From: Piscinibacter sp. HJYY11
GTDB lineage: Bacteria; Pseudomonadota; Gammaproteobacteria; Burkholderiales; Burkholderiaceae_C
Assembly: GCF_016735515.1 (NCBI RefSeq)
Contig: NZ_JAERQZ010000001.1
Location: 3,336,746 to 3,400,745, forward strand
Length of the DNA: 64,000 bases
Reading direction: 5' to 3'
Shown here: piece after piece, positions 27,737 through 35,569 of the stretch
Numbering within the stretch: position 1 is the stretch's first letter
How the letters are laid out: every line of letters starts with the position of its first letter
Program-made: the position numbers and the translations under genes
Notes under the pieces: model-generated
Database searches by the model: none
Told to the model about the DNA's origin: nothing
What the model saw: only the letters and a program-made list of their open reading frames with translations

Positions 27737-29162
27737 AGCGATCCTGGTTCTGCGGCCTGGCCTTGGCCACGCTTGCTGTTCAGGCGCAGGCGGCCACCAC
27801 GCCGTGCCGCGTCGACGGCCTGTCACACCTCGTGCAGTGCGGCCAGGTGCAACGCCCGCTCGACCCGGCCGCGCCCACGGGCCGGCAGATCACGGTGCAC
27901 TACGTCGTGGTGCCGGCGCTCGCGCGCAACAAGCTCGCCGACCCGGTGTTCCTGCTCGCCGGTGGCCCGGGGCAGAGCGCAATCTCGCTTGCGGGCCAGG
28001 TGATGCCGCTCTTTGCGCGGCTCAACAACCGGCGCGACATCGTGCTCGTCGACCAGCGTGGCACCGGCCGCTCGGCGCCGCTCGTGTGCGACGACCCGCG
28101 CCAGCAATCGGTGGCCGAACAGTCCGACCCCGAGCGCCAGCTCGCGCAGCTGCGCGAGTGCCGCCAGAAGTTGCAGGCGCTGCCGCACGGCGACCTGCGC
28201 CACTACACCACGCCGGTCGCGATGCAGGACCTCGAGGCCGTGCGGCGCGAGATCGGCGCCGAGCGCATCAACCTCGTGGGCGTGTCGTACGGCACCCGTG
28301 CGGGCCTCGACTACCTGCGCCAGTTCCCCACCCACGTGCGGCGCCTGGTGCTCGATGGCGTGGCGCCGCCCGACATGGTGCTGCCGGCGAGCTTCGCGAT
28401 CGATGCGCAGGCGGCGTTCGAATCGCTGCTCAGCGCCTGCGAGGCCGAAGCGGCGTGCCGGCGCGACCACCCCAACCTGCGCAGCACCTGGTCGGCCTGG
28501 CTCGCCCGGCTGCCGCAGCCGGTGACGGTGCAGCACCCGCTGACCGGCCAGCCCGAGTCGTTCACGCTGACGCGGGCGATGGTGGCCTCGGCGCTGCGCG
28601 GTGCGCTCTACACGCCCACGCTGGCGCAGGCGCTGCCGGTGGCGATGCACGAGGCCACGCAAGGCCGGCCGCAGGCGCTGCTGACGCTCGGCAGCAGCCT
28701 CACCACGCGCAAGGGCTCGGCGCTGGCGATGGGCATGCACTTCTCGGTGCTGTGCAGCGAGGACGTGCCGCGCCTGGCGAGCGCGCCCGCGGCGCGGGCG
28801 AGCGGCGCCGGTGAGGGCCTGCAGGTCTACGACCAGGCCTGCGCGGGCTGGCCGCGGGGCGAGCTGCCCGTGGCGTACGACCAGATCGGTGTGAGCCCGG
28901 CGCCGGTGCTGCTGCTGAGCGGCGGCCTCGATCCGGTGACACCGCCGCGGCATGGCGCGCGCGCCGCCCAGGCCCTGGGCGCCAAGGCCCGCCACGTGGT
29001 GGTGCCGAACGCCGGCCACGGCGTGCTCGGCGTGGGCTGCGGCCCCGAGTTGCTCACCCGCTTCATCCACACCGAGGACGATGGCGCGGCGCTCGCGCTC
29101 GACACCCGCTGCGTCGAACGTGTGCCGCGACCGCCGGCCTTTCAACCCGTGGGGAGCCTGCG

Positions 29163-29166
<4 letters not shown>
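27733..29166 (+). CDS. Secreted alpha/beta hydrolase (proline iminopeptidase/TAP-like)
   Basis: A 477-residue hydrolase with a cleavable signal peptide (MKRSWFCGLALATLAVQAQA). Landmarks are the oxyanion segment 'FLLAGGPGQSA', 'DQRGTGRSAPL', the nucleophile elbow GVSYGT, a late 'SGGLDPVTPP' with the catalytic Asp, and 'NAGHGVLG' with the His. The pattern fits periplasmic peptidases of the S33/TAP type. It begins inside the stop of the glutaredoxin-like gene and ends inside the start of the ABC ATPase gene. A peptide-trimming step combined with export is possible but unproven. Confidence 0.85.
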
Positions 29167-29944
<778 letters not shown>

Positions 29945-29948
<4 letters not shown>

Positions 29949-31117
29949 GGTTCGCCAGACTCACCGGGACGGTGATGCGCAAGGAGCTGCTCGACGCCCT
30001 GCGCGACCGGCGCACCTTGCTGATGGTGCTCATCTCCGCCGTGCTGCTCGGGCCGCTGGTGCTGGTGGCCCTGTCGAGCCTGCTGGCCTCGTTCGAGGAG
30101 CGCGCCGAGCGGCGCGAGCTGGTGGCGGTGGGCATGGAACACGCGCCGGGGCTCGCCAACTTCCTCGCGCGGCAGAGCATCACGGTGCTGCCGGCGCCGA
30201 AGGACTACGAGGACCTGCTGCGCCGCTCGAAGCTGCACGAAGCGGTGCTGGTGGTGCCGCCGGGCTTTGAGGCGGCGCTGCTGCGTGGCGAGCAGCCACA
30301 GGTGGAAGTGGTGCAGGACAGCGGCAACCGACCCTCGCAGGCGAGCGCCGGGCGCGTGGCGCGGCTGCTGCAGGCCTATGCGCGCGAGCGCGGGGCTGTC
30401 AGCCTGATGCTGCGCGGGGTATCGCCCGAGCTGCTGTCGCCACTCTCGGTGCAGGACCGCGACCTCGCGAGCACGCAGGCGCGGGCGGCGCAGCTCACCG
30501 CGATGCTGCCCTTCTTCATCATGATGGCGGTGCTCTACGGCGCGCTCAACGCGGCGCTCGACACCACGGCCGGCGAGCGCGAGCGCTCATCGCTGGAGCC
30601 GCTGCTGATGACACCCGCGCCGCGTGCAGCGCTCGTGCTCGGCAAGTGGGCGGCGGTGGCCTTGCTCGCGATGCTGATCGCGGTGCTGAGCTGCCTCGGC
30701 TTCCTGCCGGCGCAGTGGCTCTTGCGCAGCGACACGCTGCAGGCGATGTTCCAGTTCGGCTGGGTCGAGGCGCTGTGGTTCCTGGCGGTGCTGCTGCCGT
30801 TTGCCGCCGCGCTGTCGGCGGTGCTGATGGCGGTGGCGATCCGCTGCAAGACCTTCAAGGAAGCCCAGGCGGCGAGCACGCTGGTGGTGCTGGTGGTGTC
30901 GCTCTTGCCGCTGATGACGACCTTCAACCAGAGCGGCGAGGCGCCGTGGCACCTGTGGGTGCCGGCGCTCGCGCAGCACACGCTGATGACCAAGGTGCTG
31001 AAGGGTGAGGGCGTGGGCCCCGAGCAGCTGCTGGTGCCGATCGTCGCCTGCGTGCTGCTGACGGCGATCGGTGTCGGCTACGTCGCGCGGCGTCTGCGCG
31101 CCGCCGCGGTGCGTTAG
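29945..31117 (+). CDS. NatB-type ABC transporter permease
   Basis: A 390-residue ABC-2 permease. One N-terminal helix (LLMVLISAVLLGPLVLVALSS) precedes a large extracytoplasmic domain of about 140 residues, followed by five C-terminal helices from 'LTAMLPFFIMMAVLYGALNAALDTTAGERER', the typical ABC-2/NatB motif. It overlaps the ATPase gene by ATGA. Last gene of the 27.4-31.1 kb operon; the convergent SMP-30-like gene ends only seven bases further on. Confidence 0.88.
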
Positions 31118-31124
31118 ACGGGGC

Positions 31125-32255
31125 TCAGAGGCCTGCTTTCTTCTTGTCGAGCCAGCCGAGCGACTTGGCGTGCAGGCTCTGGATGTAGAGCCGGTCGCCG
31201 CTCTCGGTGACGGCGGTGGTCTCGGGGTAGGTGCCCGTCGGGTCCTGCAGGTCGAGCAGCACCTGGCCCGATTCGTCGAACGCGACCACGTGGCCGTAGG
31301 CGGGCGGCACCGGCCACAGCGCCTTCGGCAGCCTCATCGAGAGCGCACGCAGCCAGGGCTTGCCGGCGCTGTTGTCGATGAAGGCACCGCGTGGCTTGAC
31401 GAGGCCCATCCACACGCGCCCGTTCTCGCCGCGCATGAGGTTGTCGGGGTAGCCGGGCAGGTTCTGCATCAGCACGCTGGCGCCGGCCTGGGGTGCCTTG
31501 GCGCTCAGGTCGGCGGCGCGGGTGGCGACCTTCCAGATGCGGTACTCGCCGGTCTCGGCGACGAAGAGGTGCTGCTCGTCGGCGGAGAGCGCCACGCCGT
31601 TGGGGAAGCACAGGTCGGCGAGCAGCACGCGGGTGGCCTTGGTGGCCGGGTCGTACTCGAGCAGGCGGCCTGTGGACTGATGCTCGATGATGTCGAGCAC
31701 GCTCGCGTTGAAGGTGCCGCCCCAGGCCTTGGCGCCGAAGCGCTGGCTGGCGTCGGTGAAATAGACCTTGCCGCTCTTGGCGACCACCACGCCGTCGGCA
31801 TAGGCGATGGGCGTGTTGTTGACGCTGTCGGTGAGTAGCTCGAGCTTCGCGCTCGCGCCGCTGCCGGTGGCGCGGAAGAGCCCGCCGTGCGGGCCGGCCA
31901 TCGGGTCGGCGATGACCATCGCGCCATTGGCATCGAAGTCGAAGCCGAGCGGGCGGCCGCCGGTCTGCAGCACGACCCCGCGGTCAGAGCCGTCGGGGCG
32001 CATGCGCAGGATCGCGCCGCTCTCCACCGCGATGTAGAGCCAGCCGTTGCGCAGCACGATGTGCTCCGGGCCCTGGTGGCTGCCGAGGTCGACCGTCTCG
32101 AGCCCGGCCAGGCGGGTGTTGACCGCATGCGCGCCGGTGTAGCCGGGCGAGGGCGCCACCGTCCACGCCACCGGCTTCACGGGCACCGGCCACACGAGCA
32201 GGTAGGCGACCAGTGCGGCAATGATCACGAACAGGCCTAGCAGGATGCGGCGCAT
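31125..32255 (-). CDS. Membrane-anchored SMP-30/strictosidine-synthase-like beta-propeller
   Basis: A 376-residue protein with an N-terminal anchor (LLGLFVIIAALVAYLLVWP) and a six-bladed beta-propeller of the SMP-30/strictosidine synthase group: 'GPEHIVLRNGWLYIAVESGAILRM', 'PLGFDFDANGAMVIAD', 'YFTDASQRF', 'FPNGVALSADEQHLFVAET', 'GYPDNLMRGENGRVWMG'. Such propellers hydrolyse lactones or bind small molecules. The start at 32255 is backed by AGGAGGAGG just upstream; upstream ATGs in frame lack one. Divergent from the ElaA-like gene. Confidence 0.8.
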   Translation of the reverse strand: MRRILLGLFVIIAALVAYLLVWPVPVKPVAWTVAPSPGYTGAHAVNTRLAGLETVDLGSHQGPEHIVLRNGWLYIAVESGAILRMRPDGSDRGVVLQTGGRPLGFDFDANGAMVIADPMAGPHGGLFRATGSGASAKLELLTDSVNNTPIAYADGVVVAKSGKVYFTDASQRFGAKAWGGTFNASVLDIIEHQSTGRLLEYDPATKATRVLLADLCFPNGVALSADEQHLFVAETGEYRIWKVATRAADLSAKAPQAGASVLMQNLPGYPDNLMRGENGRVWMGLVKPRGAFIDNSAGKPWLRALSMRLPKALWPVPPAYGHVVAFDESGQVLLDLQDPTGTYPETTAVTESGDRLYIQSLHAKSLGWLDKKKAGL

Positions 32256-32304
32256 CGGAAACCTCCTCCTTTGAATGGGGCCCGAGTATGCGCATGATGG
32301 GCGC

Positions 32305-32787
32305 ATGAACCAGCCCGTTGCTTCCCTGAGCCTCACCTGGCGTGTGGCCCGTCTCGAGGCGCTCTCGCCGCTCGAACTGGCCCGCCTCTACCGCGCCCGG
32401 CAGACGGTGTTCGCCATCGAGCAGAACAGCCTCTACCTTGACGCCGACGCGGCTGACGAGCGCTCCTTCCACATCGCCGCATGGGCTCCGGGGCATGAGC
32501 TGCCGCTGGCCTGTGCGCGGCTGGTGGACCCGGGCGTGAAGTACGCCGAGCCCTCGATGGGGCGCGTGGTCACCACCGCCGCGGGCCGCGGCACGGGCCT
32601 CGGCCGCGAGCTCGTGGCGCGGGTGCTGCAGGTGTCGGCCGAGAAGTTCCCGGGGCAGGGCAACCGCATCTCGGCGCAGTCGCACCTGCGGCGCTTCTAC
32701 GGCAGCTTCGGCTTCGAGGCGGTCGGCGAGGACTATATGGAAGACGGCATCCCGCACATCGAGATGCTGTTGCCCGCACGTCAATGA
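32305..32787 (+). CDS. ElaA-like GNAT acetyltransferase
   Basis: A 160-residue GNAT-fold protein matching ElaA: 'LTWRVARLEALSPLELARLYRARQTVFAIEQ' opens the fold, 'MGRVVTTAAGRGTGLGRELVARVL' is the acetyl-CoA pyrophosphate loop, and 'HLRRFYGSFGFEAVGEDYMEDGIPHIEML' the C-terminal part. The substrate is unknown. The start at 32305 was taken because ElaA proteins begin about here; no clear ribosome binding site is present, and an in-frame ATG at 32275 is possible. The stop codon lies inside a palindrome (32782-32803). Confidence 0.83.
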   Translation: MNQPVASLSLTWRVARLEALSPLELARLYRARQTVFAIEQNSLYLDADAADERSFHIAAWAPGHELPLACARLVDPGVKYAEPSMGRVVTTAAGRGTGLGRELVARVLQVSAEKFPGQGNRISAQSHLRRFYGSFGFEAVGEDYMEDGIPHIEMLLPARQ

Positions 32788-32803
32788 CAAGGTCTTGTCA
32801 TTG
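32782..32803. promoter_or_regulatory. 22-base palindrome, possible operator
   Basis: CAATGACAAG at 32782-32791 and CTTGTCATTG at 32794-32803 are perfect reverse complements around GT. This length and symmetry fit a dimeric regulator site (MarR or TetR class). It covers the stop codon of the ElaA-like gene and touches a possible -35 (TTGGCC, 32801-32806) that is 17 bases from a possible -10 (TAGTCT, 32824-32829), placing it where it could control the RNA predicted downstream. Confidence 0.5.
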
Positions 32804-32833
32804 GCCACGGCGGGGCGCGCCCGTAGTCTCCCG

Positions 32834-33122
32834 CTGTTGCCGACAGGGCAATCGCATGGACCCCTGCTCCACGAGAGAGGGGGCTGACGTGGGCAGGCTC
32901 CCGGACGGGGAGGACACAAGGGAGGCGTGAGGGCCAGCCGGACCACCGGCGACCGGCATGCCGCTGCCCGAGGGCCTGGCCACGTTGGCATCCATCACCC
33001 GACCGCACGCCTGTCGGGCTGCCCGAACTGCATCGGGTCTCCAAAGGGGTTGCGCGAGCAACCTGCACCTACCGGGGTGTTTTCCAGGCCACCCGTGCCC
33101 GTGCGGTGGCCTGTCTTCTTTT
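32834..33122 (+). ncRNA. Candidate structured small RNA of about 290 nt
   Basis: A possible promoter (TTGGCC, 17-base spacer, TAGTCT) ends just before 32834 and a strong intrinsic terminator ends at 33122. Between them are local hairpins: TTGCC/GGCAA at 32837-32851, TCGGG/CCCGA at 33014-33026, and GGTTGC-GCGA-GCAACC at 33048-33063, which has a GNRA tetraloop typical of structured RNA. No open frame fits, and the next gene runs the other way, so it is not a leader. I compared it by memory with 6S, SRP, RNase P and tmRNA and with cobalamin riboswitch motifs and saw no match. It may be a lineage-specific regulatory RNA. Confidence 0.4.
33085..33122 (+). terminator. Intrinsic terminator
   Basis: CAGGCCACC at 33085-33093 pairs perfectly with GGTGGCCTG at 33105-33113, followed at once by TCTTCTTTT. 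This is the clearest rho-independent terminator in the window and works only for rightward transcription. There is no rightward protein gene within 290 bases upstream, which supports an RNA gene. Confidence 0.8.
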
Positions 33123-33133
33123 CTCGTTGCCCC

Positions 33134-33541
33134 TCAGTGCTCGACGCGCTCCAGCGCACGCTGGACTTCGCTCTGCCAGGGCAGGGCGTGCACCAGCTCG
33201 TTGAGGCACAGCGTGACCTCGAAGTCGCTGAGCTTCTTGCCTCGGGCGCCGACGAGCTGCAGGTTGGTGACGAGCCCGAAGGGGTCGGCCATCGCGACCA
33301 CGCCCTCCTGGATCTCGACCCAGTCCCAGGCCACGCCGGCCGCGCCTTCGCCCGAGGGGCCGCCCCACAGGGTCTGGCCGGTGGTAGGGCTGTCGGCGTC
33401 TCCCGGTTTGAGCACGCGGGTCCCGAGGTGCACGAAGTTGAGGCTGGGCGCCTGCGTGACGGGGCAGGTGACGGGGGGCCACGCACACACGATCCATGCG
33501 GGCGCAGCGTTGGCTGGGGGTTTGGACAATGGGCGCAGCAT
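33134..33541 (-). CDS. Hypothetical protein of 135 residues
   Basis: A small protein beginning MLRPLSKPPANAAPAW, with no signal peptide that I trust and no known motif. The central part is Gly/Trp-rich (LWGGPSGEGAAGVAWDWVEIQEG) and the C-terminal half is helical and charged (GKKLSDFEVTLCLNELVHALPW). Codon use matches the neighbours, so it is likely real. The ATG at 33541 was chosen because the upstream extension reads through poorly biased sequence that belongs to the luxR promoter region. Its 3' end faces the RNA terminator at 33122. Confidence 0.55.
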   Translation of the reverse strand: MLRPLSKPPANAAPAWIVCAWPPVTCPVTQAPSLNFVHLGTRVLKPGDADSPTTGQTLWGGPSGEGAAGVAWDWVEIQEGVVAMADPFGLVTNLQLVGARGKKLSDFEVTLCLNELVHALPWQSEVQRALERVEH

Positions 33542-33616
33542 GAGAGTCCCGATGGTTGTTGGAGTGGCGGCATGGTGCGCACAGGCCGCGCCCTTCGCAG
33601 CTGTCAACCCTGCCAG

Positions 33617-33632
33617 CTGTCAAACATGACAG
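33617..33632. promoter_or_regulatory. Lux-box-like operator upstream of the first luxR gene
   Basis: CTGTCA-AACA-TGACAG is a perfect 6-bp inverted repeat in the CT-N12-AG form of LuxR-family operators, 74 bases before the luxR start codon at 33706. A TAATCT hexamer at 33636-33641, directly after it, could be the -10; in that case the box would lie in the promoter spacer and would favour autorepression. A nearly identical box precedes the peptide gene. Confidence 0.6.
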
Positions 33633-33705
33633 GTGTAATCTGTGGCAGGTCGCCAGTCGCACGGCGACGCCTACTCAACAAGTGCCTCCAAGGGGCCGAA
33701 CAGGG

Positions 33706-34434
33706 ATGGATCAGGATTTCCAGCATGGCGACTACCTCGCATTGCTCGAGGTGTCGACGCAGGACGAGCTGCAGGCCTGCGTGGTGCGTTTCGCGCAGCA
33801 GCTGCAGTTCAGGACGGTGTCGCTCACGACGGTGCTCGAGCGCCCCGGCCTCGAGCCGGAGTTCCGCTCGGTGCACAACACGCCAGCGGCCTACTGCGAC
33901 AGCTTCTCGAACCTCGACGATGCCAAGGTCGACCCGGTCAGCCAGCACTGCAAGCACAGCCACCGCCCGCTGGTGTGGGACCAGTCCACCTACGTGCATG
34001 CCGGGCAGGGCGAAGCCTGGGAGCACCAGGCGCAGCACGGCTACCGCACCGGCATTGCGGTGGTGCACCACCTGCCGAACGGCCGCCACATGATGTTCGG
34101 CCTGGACCGCGAGACCCCGCTCGCGCCGCATTCGCCCGAGGTCACGCGCGCCCTGGCCGCGGCGCAACTCTTTGCAACTTATGCCCTGGAGCCGGCGATG
34201 CGCCTGCTCGCCCCGCCCGAGCTGGAGCGGCACAAGGGCGTGGCGCTGTCACCGCGCGAGCTCGAGGTGCTGCGCTGGACGATGGAAGGCAAGACCGCCT
34301 GGGAGATCGGGCGCATCCTCGGCATCGCGGAGAACACCGCGATCCGGCATGCCCACAGCGCGTCGCGCAAGCTCGGGTGCTCGAGCAAGCACCATGCGGT
34401 GGTGAAGGCGTTGCGGCTGGGGTTGATTCAGTGA
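33706..34434 (+). CDS. LuxR-family regulator 1 (autoinducer-binding-type domain and HTH)
   Basis: A 242-residue regulator. Residues 1-165 form an autoinducer-binding-type domain, and residues 178-242 a LuxR helix-turn-helix (LSPRELEVLRWTMEGKTAWEIGRILGIAENT). Ligand-pocket landmarks are Asp76-Pro77 (DPVSQHC) and Trp91 (LVWDQ), with the same 15-residue Asp-Trp spacing as TraR. The segment before them reads NTPAAY, so the tryptophan that contacts the homoserine lactone ring in TraR/LuxR seems absent. No luxI-type synthase is in the window. The ATG at 33706 follows CAGGG. It is 125 bases from a paralogue and close to a small-peptide export operon, which is its likely target. Confidence 0.85.
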   Translation: MDQDFQHGDYLALLEVSTQDELQACVVRFAQQLQFRTVSLTTVLERPGLEPEFRSVHNTPAAYCDSFSNLDDAKVDPVSQHCKHSHRPLVWDQSTYVHAGQGEAWEHQAQHGYRTGIAVVHHLPNGRHMMFGLDRETPLAPHSPEVTRALAAAQLFATYALEPAMRLLAPPELERHKGVALSPRELEVLRWTMEGKTAWEIGRILGIAENTAIRHAHSASRKLGCSSKHHAVVKALRLGLIQ

Positions 34435-34559
34435 AGCTGCGCGAACCAGCATCACGCTGCTGCCAGGGCGTTACGGATGCCGCGTCTGACGCCGTCCTTT
34501 CGTATCATGGCCGTCCAACGCTGTCGGCGGCGGCCGTGAACAAGTTGAGGGTCTAGCTC

Positions 34560-35282
34560 ATGTCAAGCCTGCTTCAAAGTGGCTACTTGTCCGTTCTTGA
34601 AGCCAAGACGAAGGACGAGTTGTTGGCACACGTCGTGCGATTCGCTCGGGAGCTCGGGTTTCAGACGGTTACCGCGTCAACCGTCATCGATCATTTCATC
34701 GGCGATTCGGAATTCGTTTGGATCGATAACGCGCCGGCCGGCTATCGCGAGATCGGGGAGGACCGCAACACGGCGAAGCGCGATCCTGTGATGCAGCACT
34801 GCAAGAACAAGAGCGTGCCCATCATCTGGAGTCAGACCACCTACGTTGACGCCGGCCAGGCGGAGGTGTGGGAAGAGCAGGCGCGCTTTGGCTACCGGCA
34901 TGGCATCTGCCTCGCTCTGCACATGCCGGAGGGGCGGCACTTCCTGTTCGGCGTGGACCGCGATCAACCCCTGCCGAAGGATCCGATGGAAATCACCCGC
35001 ATGGTGGCGGCCTTGCAGCTCTATGCGGTGCATGCACAGGAGGCCTCCGTTCGCTTGTTGCGGCCAGCAGTCGCCACGCCGGAAGGGCCGTCGCTGACAC
35101 CGCGCGAGCTGGAAACGCTGCGTTGGACGATGGAAGGCAAGACAGCGTGGGAAGTGGCGAACGTTCTTGGCATCAGCGAACGAACGGCCGTTCTGCATGC
35201 CAACAACGCCATGCACAAGCTTGGGTGCGTGAACAAGCATCAGGCGGTCTTGAAGGCGCTGCGGCTCGGCTTGATCCGCTGA
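34560..35282 (+). CDS. LuxR-family regulator 2 (tandem paralogue)
   Basis: A 240-residue paralogue of the preceding regulator, alignable from 'YLSVLEAKTKDELLAHVVRFARELGF' through 'RDPVMQHC' (Asp75-Pro76), 'IIWSQTTYVDAGQ' (Trp90) and the HTH 'LTPRELETLRWTMEGKTAWEVANVLGISERT'. The NxPxxY segment in place of the usual Trp/Tyr pair is shared. Codon use is visibly less G/C-biased than in its neighbours, so it may have a different history or weaker expression. The ATG at 34560 follows TTGAGG with a somewhat long spacing. It ends 126 bases before the peptide gene. One of the pair may activate and the other antagonise, as in other tandem LuxR pairs; this is inference. Confidence 0.83.
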   Translation: MSSLLQSGYLSVLEAKTKDELLAHVVRFARELGFQTVTASTVIDHFIGDSEFVWIDNAPAGYREIGEDRNTAKRDPVMQHCKNKSVPIIWSQTTYVDAGQAEVWEEQARFGYRHGICLALHMPEGRHFLFGVDRDQPLPKDPMEITRMVAALQLYAVHAQEASVRLLRPAVATPEGPSLTPRELETLRWTMEGKTAWEVANVLGISERTAVLHANNAMHKLGCVNKHQAVLKALRLGLIR

Positions 35283-35317
35283 TCCCCTTGCACCCTGGGA
35301 TTTCACGGAGCGCATCC

Positions 35318-35333
35318 CTGTAAGAGCTGACAG
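35318..35333. promoter_or_regulatory. Lux-box-like operator upstream of the peptide gene
   Basis: CTGT-N8-ACAG (CTGTAAGAGCTGACAG) again fits CT-N12-AG and shares both outer half-sites with the box at 33617-33632. A TGCAAT hexamer at 35357-35362 is the best -10 candidate; it predicts a start near 35369, so the box is centred about 43 bases upstream and covers the -35 position, the classical geometry for activation by LuxR proteins. Confidence 0.6.
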
Positions 35334-35408
35334 TTACCTCGCCTCGCGACGGCTGCTGCAATGTGTCCAGTGCACATCGCCTTGTGCACAGTTCCACAGG
35401 AGCACACC

Positions 35409-35552
35409 ATGCAGCCGACCACGACCCCGAGCGTTCCCGCTTCTTCCGTTCCTTCCAAGCAGCAGCCCGGCCAAGGGGTTCCCGCCCCTCAACCGCTGCC
35501 CCCAGAAGTGCTGCGGCAAGTGTCGGGTGGTGCGCCGCGGCCCATCTGGTGA
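35409..35552 (+). CDS. Double-glycine leader peptide precursor with a six-residue core
   Basis: A 47-codon gene with a good ribosome binding site (ACAGGAG, seven bases before the ATG). The first 28 residues are Pro/Ser/Gln-rich and look unstructured. The C-terminal part, LPPEVLRQVSGG, is a standard C39 leader: hydrophobic residues at -12, -7 and -4 and Gly-Gly at -2/-1, with Glu at -9. Only APRPIW follows. Cleavage after Gly-Gly would release the hexapeptide Ala-Pro-Arg-Pro-Ile-Trp, without cysteines and with one positive charge. An adaptor gene starts 17 bases downstream and the C39 exporter follows it. The product is far too short for a typical bacteriocin and looks more like a signal. The frame is open upstream to 35361, but that part has no ribosome binding site. 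Confidence 0.75.
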   Translation: MQPTTTPSVPASSVPSKQQPGQGVPAPQPLPPEVLRQVSGGAPRPIW

Positions 35553-35569
35553 TGGCTCGGTAGCGGGTC

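Larger units (their letters stand above)
32788..33133. other. 346-base region without a protein gene
   Basis: Lies between the ElaA-like gene and the convergent hypothetical gene. No frame looks coding. It holds the palindrome at 32782-32803, a possible promoter, several hairpins and a strong rightward terminator, and is best explained by one untranslated transcript (next entry). Confidence 0.6.

Noticed and set aside
32782-32803. Palindrome considered as a lux box
   Set aside because: Its half-sites read TGACA...TGTCA, the opposite orientation to CTGT...ACAG, and the spacing does not give CT-N12-AG.
32880-32960. Possible cobalamin riboswitch around GGGAGG...GGCCAGCCGGACCACCGG
   Set aside because: The B12 box and the flanking conserved stems do not match, and no rightward gene follows.
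35390-35400. TTGTGCACA as a DnaA box suggesting oriC
   Set aside because: A single imperfect box without clustering or an AT-rich unwinding region; dnaA/dnaN are not in the window.
33542-35408. A luxI-type synthase expected beside the LuxR genes
   Set aside because: No frame in or around this region has LuxI motifs; the window has no acyl-homoserine lactone synthase.
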